A stretch of DNA of 64,000 nucleotides from Muribaculaceae bacterium. GTDB lineage: Bacteria > Bacteroidota > Bacteroidia > Bacteroidales > Muribaculaceae. Positions 32,102-38,570 of this stretch are shown in pieces; the stretch's first letter is position 1; the number at the start of each line of letters is the position of its first letter. Location of the stretch: positions 1 to 64,000 of the forward strand of contig JAFYYG010000017.1 of assembly GCA_017557625.1 (NCBI GenBank). The letters are read 5' to 3'. Both the position numbers and the translations under genes were made by a program. Under the pieces are notes generated by a model. That model searched no databases and was not told where the DNA came from. It worked only from the letters and a program-made list of their open reading frames with translations.

Positions 32102-33494
32102 GAAGGACCACATTTTCCACATGGTGGGTGTGCGGGAACATATCCACCGGCTGAACCGCATCTACTCGATATTTCACGTCGAGCATTGCGAGGTCGCGGG
32201 CCTGGGTGGCGGGGTTGCAGCTCACATATACAATTCGTTTGGGCTCGGCATCGAGAATCACCCTCACCACATCCTCGTGCATTCCGGCACGTGGCGGGTC
32301 AACAATCATCACATCGGGGATGCCATGCTGCGCTACAAACTCGCCCGTGAGCACATCTTTCATGTCGCCAGCATAGAACTTAGTGTTTGTGATGCCGTTG
32401 ACGTGAGAGTTGAGTTTTGCATCCTCAATCGCCTCTGGCACATACTCGATACCTATCACCTCACGAGCCTGACGAGAGACGAAATTGGCGATTGTTCCCG
32501 TGCCAGTATAGAGGTCATAAACAAGCTCATTACCCGTGAGTCCAGCAAAATTGCGTGCCACCTTATATAATTCGTAGGCCTGCTCGCTGTTGGTCTGGTA
32601 GAACGATTTGGGACCCACGCGGAACTTGAGCCCCTCCATCTCCTCCTCAATGTAGTCGCGACCGCTATAAAGGATAAACTCCTGGTCGTTGAGCGAGTCA
32701 TTGACCTTGAGGTTAATGACATACATGAGAGAGGTAATCTGAGGGAACTTGTCCTTGATTGCCCACATCACATTGTCGATGGCAGTCTGATTATCCTCAC
32801 TGAAGACCACCACGAGCATAATCTCCCCAGTGCTGGCAGTGCGCACCATCATCATGCGCATAAATCCTACATTGTTGCGGATGTCGTAGAACGAATAGCC
32901 TTGCTCTTGGGCATAGTCGCGCAGGAATAGGCGGATCTGGTTACTGATATCATCCTGAAGCCAGCATTTCTCAATGTTTAGCACCTTGTCAAAGCCGCCG
33001 GGGATGTGGAAGCCCACAGCATTGCGGTTGGGGAACTCCTCGCCGCTCTGCATCTGCTCGGTGGTGAGCCAGCATTTGTTGCTAAATGTGAACTCGAGCT
33101 TGTTGCGGTAGAAAGTCGTCTTTTTCGAGCCAAGAATTGGCGATATTTCGGGCAGCGGCACTTTGGCGATACGCTCCAAGGCATCGACCACCTGCTGCTG
33201 CTTGCATTTTAGTTGGTATTCGTATGGCAGATGCTGCCACTTGCAGCCGCCGCACACGCCAAAGTGCTGGCACATAGGCTCCACGCGCACTTCACTGGGT
33301 TTGATGAGTTTATCAATCACCCCTTCGCAAAAACTATGCTTTTTACGGGTAATCTTAACACGAGCAATGTCGCCCGGCGCACCGTAAGGCACAAACACCA
33401 CCATGTCATTCCAGCGCCCTAAGCTCTTGCCCTCAGCGGCCACTCCAGTTATCTCAAAATCCTCCAACAGAGGCAAATTCTTTTTCTTTCCCAC
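32085..33494 (-). CDS. rlmD: 23S rRNA (uracil1939-C5)-methyltransferase, RlmD/TrmA family
   Basis: A 469-residue enzyme. The N-terminal TRAM domain (residues 1-65) is followed by an Fe-S motif, CQHFGVCGGCKWQHLPYEYQ near 75-95, and a C-terminal class I methyltransferase with VYDLYTGTGTIANFV near 320, MIVDPPRAGMHEDV near 395 and the catalytic VSCNPATQARDL near 425. It methylates U1939 (or a related uracil) of 23S rRNA; Bacteroidales often carry more than one paralogue, so the exact base is not certain. The start is GTG 33494, with a TAnnTTTG box (TACCTTTG) at 33534-33527. Confidence 0.9.
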   Translation of the reverse strand: MGKKKNLPLLEDFEITGVAAEGKSLGRWNDMVVFVPYGAPGDIARVKITRKKHSFCEGVIDKLIKPSEVRVEPMCQHFGVCGGCKWQHLPYEYQLKCKQQQVVDALERIAKVPLPEISPILGSKKTTFYRNKLEFTFSNKCWLTTEQMQSGEEFPNRNAVGFHIPGGFDKVLNIEKCWLQDDISNQIRLFLRDYAQEQGYSFYDIRNNVGFMRMMMVRTASTGEIMLVVVFSEDNQTAIDNVMWAIKDKFPQITSLMYVINLKVNDSLNDQEFILYSGRDYIEEEMEGLKFRVGPKSFYQTNSEQAYELYKVARNFAGLTGNELVYDLYTGTGTIANFVSRQAREVIGIEYVPEAIEDAKLNSHVNGITNTKFYAGDMKDVLTGEFVAQHGIPDVMIVDPPRAGMHEDVVRVILDAEPKRIVYVSCNPATQARDLAMLDVKYRVDAVQPVDMFPHTHHVENVVLLSHKC

Positions 33495-33526
33495 GTTAGT
33501 AAATGCTTTGTCGTTTAATTATTTTG

Positions 33527-33534
33527 CAAAGGTA
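33527..33534 (-). promoter_or_regulatory. -7 box of rlmD
   Basis: TACCTTTG on the minus strand, 32 bases before the GTG start; no clear -33 box. Confidence 0.5.
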
Positions 33535-33553
33535 CATATTATATTTTATAACG

Positions 33554-33586
33554 AAAAAGACTGATTGTGATTTCTCACAACCAGCC
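33554..33586 (-). terminator. Terminator of tRNA-Ser(TGA)
   Basis: On the minus strand GGCTGGTTGTGA pairs with TCACAATCAGTC (two G-U pairs) around GAAA, followed by TTTTT. Confidence 0.85.
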
Positions 33587-33597
33587 TAAATGTTTCG

Positions 33598-33682
33598 CGG
33601 AAAGAGAGGGATTCGAACCCCCGGTGCCTCTCAGCACGCCGGTTTTCAAGACCGGTGTAATCGACCACTCTACCATCTTTCC
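33598..33682 (-). tRNA. tRNA-Ser (anticodon TGA)
   Basis: The acceptor GGAAAGA/TCTTTCC with discriminator G is identical to the tRNA-Ser(CGA) acceptor. The anticodon loop CTTGAAA reads TGA. A long variable arm (GTGCTGAGAGGCAC) marks a class II serine tRNA. The 3' CCA is not encoded; 85 nt. Confidence 0.95.
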
Positions 33683-33685
33683 GAA

Positions 33686-33715
33686 GATATCAGTTGTCAG
33701 ATTTCAGATATCAGA
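33686..33715 (-). repeat. Heptad array in the leader of tRNA-Ser(TGA)
   Basis: Units TCTGATA, TCTGAAA, TCTGACA and ACTGATA on the minus strand lie between the promoter and the mature tRNA 5' end, as at tRNA-Ser(CGA). Confidence 0.65.
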
Positions 33716-33740
33716 CCACTAATTTCCTATTTTGCGGGTG

Positions 33741-33771
33741 CAAATTTACAATGAAGTTTTAAATCTTGCAA
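33741..33771 (-). promoter_or_regulatory. Promoter of tRNA-Ser(TGA)
   Basis: On the minus strand TTG (33771-33769), 20 bases and TAAATTTG (33748-33741), followed by CACCCGC, as in the other tRNA-Ser gene. Confidence 0.75.
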
Positions 33772-33874
33772 GAAAAATTGCTTTTTTTTGATTTTTCCAC
33801 ACGATTTTGTCTCTTGTTGATAACTTGATGGTCGTTTTTTCACATTATTATTATTATATTTGAAAATAAATTTG

Positions 33875-33882
33875 TAATTTTG
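33875..33882 (+). promoter_or_regulatory. -7 box of dnaN
   Basis: TAATTTTG matches TAnnTTTG and lies 55 bases before the dnaN ATG. No TTTG at the usual distance. Confidence 0.45.
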
Positions 33883-33936
33883 TAGGTTAAAACTACATTG
33901 ATTAGAAAAATCATAACACTTAAAATATAAACGACG

Positions 33937-35058
33937 ATGAAATTCAACATTCAAAGCAAACTGTTATTCACTCACTTGCAGGCTGTGAGTAAAGTTGTTA
34001 ACTCAAAGAACACCATCACTATTCTTGACAATTTCCTGTTCAACCTCAGCGGCAACACACTGGTGATTACCGCCAGCGACCAGGAGACCACGCTCACCAC
34101 TAAAGTGGAAGTGACTAACGCTGAAGGCAGCGGCAAATTTGCAGCCGGCGTGAAAGAGCTTCTCGACATGCTCAAGGAGATTCCCGACCAGGGTCTGGCA
34201 TTTGACATCAACGACCAGAACCTTGCCATCAACATCGACTACCTTAACGGCCAGTTCAACTTCATTGGCATCAACGGCAACGAGTTCCCCACCAAGGCAC
34301 AAAGCGATGAGGAACAGAAGACATTTGTTCTTCCCGCTGAGAAGGTGGCACGCGGCATCCAGCAGACAGTCTTTGCCGTTGGCACAGAGTCGCTTCGCCC
34401 CATGATGATGGGTATCTACTGGGACATCAAGCCCGAGGAGATAGCTTTTGTCTCTACCGACACCCACAAGTTGGTGCGCTTCCGTGAGCTCAACCTTAAC
34501 ACAGGTCTTGAGCAGTCGTTCATCCTGCCCACCAAGCCCGCTACTATTCTTGCCAGCATCCTCGACAAGCAAGAGGGCGACGTTAGAATCACTATCGACT
34601 CGAAGAGCGCAACCTTTGAGAGCGAGGAATATACTATGTCGTGCCGCTTTGTAAACGGACGCTACCCCAATTACAACTCTGTAATTCCACAGGACAACCA
34701 GTACACTCTAACTATCGACCGCATGACTATGCTTGCCGCCATCAAACGCGTGTCGGTAACTGCCAGTCCCGGCGGTCTCGTGAAGTTTGACCTCAAGGAG
34801 AACCAGATACACCTGTCAACTCAGGACATCGACTTCTCTAAGTCGAGCGAGGAGGTTATCGCCTGCGACTACAACGGCACCGAGATGCTCATAGGCTTCA
34901 ACGACGACAACATTATTGACGTGCTCAACAACATAGGCCACGACATGGTGACCATTGAGCTGATGGATCCCTCGCGCGCCGGCATCTTCAAGCCCGCCGA
35001 GCAACGCGAGAACGAAGACCTGCTCGTTCTGCTCATGCCAATGATGGTGATGGCGTAA
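33937..35058 (+). CDS. dnaN: DNA polymerase III beta sliding clamp
   Basis: A 373-residue clamp with the three-fold domain pattern. Typical segments are MKFNIQSKLLFTHLQAVSKVV, an early domain with GKFAAGVKELLDMLKEIPD, RPMMMGIYWDI near 150, VSTDTHKLVRF near 172, FVNGRYPNYNSVIP near 243, and the C-terminal cleft sequence ending VLLMPMMVMA. It encircles DNA and tethers polymerases. As in other Bacteroidetes it is not next to dnaA. It leads a run with the DnaQ-like exonuclease and coaBC. Two sequences one base off the DnaA box lie in the upstream gap. Confidence 0.97.
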   Translation: MKFNIQSKLLFTHLQAVSKVVNSKNTITILDNFLFNLSGNTLVITASDQETTLTTKVEVTNAEGSGKFAAGVKELLDMLKEIPDQGLAFDINDQNLAINIDYLNGQFNFIGINGNEFPTKAQSDEEQKTFVLPAEKVARGIQQTVFAVGTESLRPMMMGIYWDIKPEEIAFVSTDTHKLVRFRELNLNTGLEQSFILPTKPATILASILDKQEGDVRITIDSKSATFESEEYTMSCRFVNGRYPNYNSVIPQDNQYTLTIDRMTMLAAIKRVSVTASPGGLVKFDLKENQIHLSTQDIDFSKSSEEVIACDYNGTEMLIGFNDDNIIDVLNNIGHDMVTIELMDPSRAGIFKPAEQRENEDLLVLLMPMMVMA

Positions 35059-35062
35059 GAGT

Positions 35063-35112
35063 TTTCAGATATCAGTTTTCAGATATTGGTTATCGGTTTT
35101 TAGTTCTTACTT
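35063..35112 (+). repeat. NNTCAGN heptad array between dnaN and the exonuclease gene
   Basis: Units TTTCAGA, TATCAGT, TTTCAGA, TATTGGT and TATCGGT repeat with a 7-base period and decay towards the next gene. Confidence 0.75.
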
Positions 35113-35130
35113 TGTTAGAAACTAGATCTC

Positions 35131-35928
35131 ATGCAACTTAATCTAAAACGCCCCATCATCTTCTTCGACTTGGAGACGACGGGGCTTAATATCACCAAAG
35201 ACCGCATCGTGGAAATATCGCTCATCAAGGTCTATCCCGATGGTCACGAGGAGGAGAAGACTCGCCGCCTAAACCCCGAGATGCACATTCCAGAGCAGGC
35301 AAGCGCAGTACATGGCATATACGATGAGGACGTGAAGGACTGCCCTACTTTCAAGCAGGTGTCGAAGAGTCTTGCCCAGATTTTCGAGGGCTGCGACATT
35401 GGTGGCTTTAACAGCAACCGATTTGACATTCCTGTGCTGTCACAGGAGTTTTTCAACGCGGGCATCAAGTTCGACTTCAACAAATGTAAATTTATTGACG
35501 TGCAGACCATCTTCCACAAGATGGAGCCTAGAAACCTCATTGCTGCTTATAAATTCTATTGTGGCAAAGACTTGGAGAAAGCCCACTCGGCAAGTGCCGA
35601 CACCCGTGCCACTGTCGAGGTGCTGAAGGCACAACTTGACCGCTATAGCGACGAGTTGCAGAACGATGTGGAGTTTCTGTCAAGCTATTCAAGCCAAAAC
35701 CGCAACGTCGATCTAGCTGGACGCATCATCCGCAACGATCAGGGCGTGGTGGTGTTCAACTTCGGACAACACAAGGGTGAGAGCGTAGAGGAAGTACTCA
35801 CCAAGACTCCGCAATACTACGACTGGATTCAGAACCGCGACTTCGCCGAGGACACCAAAAACGTACTCCGCGAAATCTACATCAAAATGAAACAGCGCAA
35901 CAGCACTGGAACAATACAGTTTAAGTAG
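35131..35928 (+). CDS. DnaQ-like 3'-5' exonuclease
   Basis: A 265-residue DEDDh exonuclease. Exo I is FFDLETTGLN (D12, E14), Exo II is GGFNSNRFDIPVL near 90, and Exo III is AHSASADTRATVEVL near 152 (His and Asp). The C-terminal part has an extra domain with VVFNFGQHKGESVEEVLTKTPQYYDWI, seen in Bacteroidetes homologues. It may act as a proofreading or repair nuclease. It lies between dnaN and coaBC on one strand. Its last Lys codon and stop codon form the first unit of the following TAAGTNN array. Confidence 0.88.
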   Translation: MQLNLKRPIIFFDLETTGLNITKDRIVEISLIKVYPDGHEEEKTRRLNPEMHIPEQASAVHGIYDEDVKDCPTFKQVSKSLAQIFEGCDIGGFNSNRFDIPVLSQEFFNAGIKFDFNKCKFIDVQTIFHKMEPRNLIAAYKFYCGKDLEKAHSASADTRATVEVLKAQLDRYSDELQNDVEFLSSYSSQNRNVDLAGRIIRNDQGVVVFNFGQHKGESVEEVLTKTPQYYDWIQNRDFAEDTKNVLREIYIKMKQRNSTGTIQFK

Positions 35929-35977
35929 TAAGTGTTAAGTAATAAGGACAAAGGATAAAAGTTAAAGGACATAGTTT
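35922..35977 (+). repeat. TAAGTNN/AAAGGNN heptad array between the exonuclease gene and coaBC
   Basis: Eight seven-base units in perfect register, from TAAGTAG (which contains the stop codon) and TAAGTGT to AAAGGAT and AAAGGAC. The array changes gradually from a TAAGT to an AAAGG core. Confidence 0.85.
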
Positions 35978-36028
35978 TTATTCATTTAATTCCTTTATCT
36001 CCATCACTCCTTTAAATAATATCATTGA

Positions 36029-37234
36029 ATGTTGAAAGGGAAAAACATAATCGTGGGTATCACGGGTGGCATCGCCGCCTACAAGACCGCGTCGCTGGTG
36101 CGCCTCTTTGTCAAGGCGGGCGCCAGTGTGCAAGTGATAATGACGCCAAATGCGAGGGAGTTTATCACGCCTGTTACGCTCTCTACGCTTAGCGGCAAAC
36201 CAGTTATCAGCGAGTTCTTTACTGCTAACACTGGGCAGTGGAACAGTCATGTGGATTTGGGTCTGTGGGCCGATGCTATGGTGATTGTTCCAGCCACTGC
36301 CTCGACCATCGCAAAGATGGCTCACGGAGTGGCCGACAATATGCTCGTAACAACCTATCTATCGGCTAAAGCTCCAGTATTCGTGGCTCCGGCGATGGAT
36401 CTCGACATGTTTAAGCACCCCACCACAACACGCAACCTCGAACTCCTGCGCAGTTATGGCAACCACATCATTGAGCCTGCTGCTGGAGAACTCGCAAGCC
36501 ATCTGATTGGCAAGGGACGCATGGAGGAACCAGAGAAGATTTTCGAGGTGCTCGACCGCTTTTTTGCTCAGGGTCAAGACCTCACGGGAAAAAAGGTCAT
36601 GATTACTGCTGGCCCCACCTACGAGAAGATTGACCCAGTGCGCTTTATCGGCAATTTCTCGTCGGGAAAAATGGGATTCGCCCTCGCCGAGGAGTGTGCC
36701 AATCGTGGCGCTGAAGTGACGCTGATTGCTGGACCAGTTGCCCTCAAAACATCATCACCTGCCATACGCCGCATCGACGTTATGAGTGCGCAGGAGATGC
36801 ACAACGCAGCAATTTCGGAATTTGCAACTAGCGATGTGGCAATTCTCTGCGCTGCCGTTGCCGACTATGCCGTTGAGAACGCTTCTGACCACAAAATCAA
36901 GCGCGAGCGTGATGAAATTCCCGTCATCCGCCTCAAGAAGAATCCCGATATCGCCAAAGCCATTGGTGAGATGAAACGCCCTGACCAAGTGACCATTGGC
37001 TTCGCCCTTGAGACCGACAATGAGGTGGAAAACGCCATCGGCAAATGCCAGCGCAAGAACCTCGATTTCATCGTACTCAACTCCCTACAAAACAAAAATG
37101 CTGGCTTCCAGGTTGACACTAACGTCATCACCATCATCACCAGCGATGGCAAAAAGATGGAATACCCCTGCAAACCCAAGACCGAGGTGGCAAAAGACAT
37201 CATCAACGTGCTTGCCAGCGACTATTTGAAGTAA
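36029..37234 (+). CDS. coaBC: Bifunctional phosphopantothenoylcysteine decarboxylase/synthase
   Basis: A 401-residue two-domain enzyme of coenzyme A synthesis. The N-terminal CoaC flavoprotein half has GITGGIAAYK (residues 8-17), the active-site His in NSHVDLG near 73, and VAPAMDLDMF near 125, where many homologues have PAMN. The C-terminal CoaB half has MITAGPTYEKIDPVRFIGNFSSGKMG near 190-215 and the conserved lysine in KIKRERDEIPVIRLKKNPDI near 290. It joins cysteine to phosphopantothenate with CTP and then decarboxylates the product. A strong terminator follows, closing the dnaN operon. Confidence 0.96.
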   Translation: MLKGKNIIVGITGGIAAYKTASLVRLFVKAGASVQVIMTPNAREFITPVTLSTLSGKPVISEFFTANTGQWNSHVDLGLWADAMVIVPATASTIAKMAHGVADNMLVTTYLSAKAPVFVAPAMDLDMFKHPTTTRNLELLRSYGNHIIEPAAGELASHLIGKGRMEEPEKIFEVLDRFFAQGQDLTGKKVMITAGPTYEKIDPVRFIGNFSSGKMGFALAEECANRGAEVTLIAGPVALKTSSPAIRRIDVMSAQEMHNAAISEFATSDVAILCAAVADYAVENASDHKIKRERDEIPVIRLKKNPDIAKAIGEMKRPDQVTIGFALETDNEVENAIGKCQRKNLDFIVLNSLQNKNAGFQVDTNVITIITSDGKKMEYPCKPKTEVAKDIINVLASDYLK

Positions 37235-37263
37235 ATTTACGATACTTAACAAGCTTACCTTAT

Positions 37264-37297
37264 ACCGAGAGCATCACAACCATGCTCTCGGTTTTTT
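37264..37297 (+). terminator. Terminator after coaBC
   Basis: ACCGAGAGCAT and ATGCTCTCGGT pair around a seven-base loop, followed by TTTTTT. Confidence 0.92.
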
Positions 37298-37343
37298 ATG
37301 TATAAAACTTATAGCAAAATAAACTGTTTCTTGAAAAATAGTT

Positions 37344-37351
37344 TACTTTTG
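37344..37351 (+). promoter_or_regulatory. -7 box of the first sigma-factor gene
   Basis: TACTTTTG matches TAnnTTTG, 38 bases before the ATG at 37390; no good -33 box. Confidence 0.5.
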
Positions 37352-37389
37352 TGGTTTAGTAATTAGGTTTCTATGTGTATATATAGTGT

Positions 37390-37890
37390 ATGACACAACG
37401 AGAACGACATATTGAGCGACTGTTCAAGCAACATTATCGTACTATGTATAGGCTAGCCTGCATACTGCTGCACGATAATGACGAAAGCAAAGACATTGTG
37501 CACGATGTCTTTGCCCGGATACTTGTGCAGCAAATGGAGCTAAAAGAAGACACCGCTCAATCCTACCTATTGTTAAGCGTGCGCAACCAATGCATGAATG
37601 TGATTCGCAACCGCAAAATTCACCAGCAAGTGCATCATTACTTACTACTGACCGATGAGATGGAACAGACATCACCCGAAAAGCTTGAGCGAGAGATTGA
37701 AGTGCTCAGGGAGGGCATCAACAGGCTATTTCCACCCATCTGCCAAGAAGTGATACGCTTGCATTTCACCGACGGCATGCCTTTCCGTGAAATCGCCAAG
37801 AGATTGGGCTTGAGCGAAACCACCATCTACAAGCACCTGCGCAACGCACTTGACCAATTACGTCAAACACTTAAAAACGCAGAACAATGA
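37390..37890 (+). CDS. ECF-type RNA polymerase sigma factor
   Basis: A 166-residue sigma factor with region 2 (FKQHYRTMYRLACILLHDNDESKDIVHDVFARIL, residues 12-47) and region 4 (LFPPICQEVIRLHFTDGMPFREIAKRLGLSETTIYKHLRNALDQLR, residues 113-158), the latter a helix-turn-helix for the -35 element. It is of the kind paired with FecR-like anti-sigma factors in Bacteroidetes. Its stop overlaps the start of the anti-sigma gene by four bases (ATGA), and that gene overlaps the receptor gene in the same way, so the three are translationally coupled. Confidence 0.92.
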   Translation: MTQRERHIERLFKQHYRTMYRLACILLHDNDESKDIVHDVFARILVQQMELKEDTAQSYLLLSVRNQCMNVIRNRKIHQQVHHYLLLTDEMEQTSPEKLEREIEVLREGINRLFPPICQEVIRLHFTDGMPFREIAKRLGLSETTIYKHLRNALDQLRQTLKNAEQ

Positions 37891-38570
37891 AAAAGACCGA
37901 TTTACTGTTTCAAATGCTGGATAATCCTGAGCTTTATAGCGAAGCACAGTGGCAAGACATCCTTGCCGATGATGAGTGCCGCGAACTCTATAAACTGATG
38001 GCGAAGACAAAGAGCGCCACTCAATCCACTTTAGTGACCAATGAGGAAGTTGATGCAGAGTGGCAACGCTTAGTTCCATCCGAGCGGCACCAATCAAAAG
38101 TGATTCCGCTATGGCGCAAGATTGCCGCTGCCGCCTCTATCTTGATAGCGCTATTCGGATTAACTTATGCAGCAGTGCACACTGGATTCTTTGGGGTGGA
38201 GAAATTGTTGACTCCAAAGAATGAGAACCAAAAGATTGAGAAAAAATCCACTAAAGAGATAGAACTAACTACCGAAGAGACTTTGCTAGATGCTGAAGAA
38301 AACTCTGAGGTTGTTTCTGTCAAATCGGAGCCACATCTCTATGACAATGTGCCGCTGGAACAAATGCTGAACGAACTCTCGGCATACTATCACGTGGATG
38401 TTGAGTATCGCTCTGAGGATGTACGCTCACTGCGTCTTTACTATCAGTGGGAGCCTGACTATAAGCTTGATAAAGTTGTTGAAATGTTGTCGCACTTCGA
38501 AACGTTCAATATTCACCAAGAGGGAAACAAACTGATTGTTGAATCATCAATGAAGGAGGGCGAGCAATGA
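37887..38570 (+). CDS. Anti-sigma factor with C-terminal DUF4974-like domain
   Basis: A 227-residue single-pass inner-membrane protein. An N-terminal cytoplasmic part (residues 1-72) would bind the sigma factor; a transmembrane helix follows at about 77-97 (KIAAAASILIALFGLTYAAV), then a charged linker. The periplasmic end (YDNVPLEQMLNELSAYYHVDVEYRSE to EGNKLIVESS) matches the DUF4974 domain that ends FecR-like anti-sigma factors. The central FecR domain itself seems to be missing, so this is a short form. It would sense the receptor encoded by the next, overlapping gene. Confidence 0.8.
   Translation: MKKTDLLFQMLDNPELYSEAQWQDILADDECRELYKLMAKTKSATQSTLVTNEEVDAEWQRLVPSERHQSKVIPLWRKIAAAASILIALFGLTYAAVHTGFFGVEKLLTPKNENQKIEKKSTKEIELTTEETLLDAEENSEVVSVKSEPHLYDNVPLEQMLNELSAYYHVDVEYRSEDVRSLRLYYQWEPDYKLDKVVEMLSHFETFNIHQEGNKLIVESSMKEGEQ

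Noticed and set aside
33781-33936. The gap before dnaN as the chromosomal origin
   Set aside because: Only two imperfect DnaA boxes, no unwinding repeat cluster, and no dnaA; gene orientation does not switch here in a telling way.
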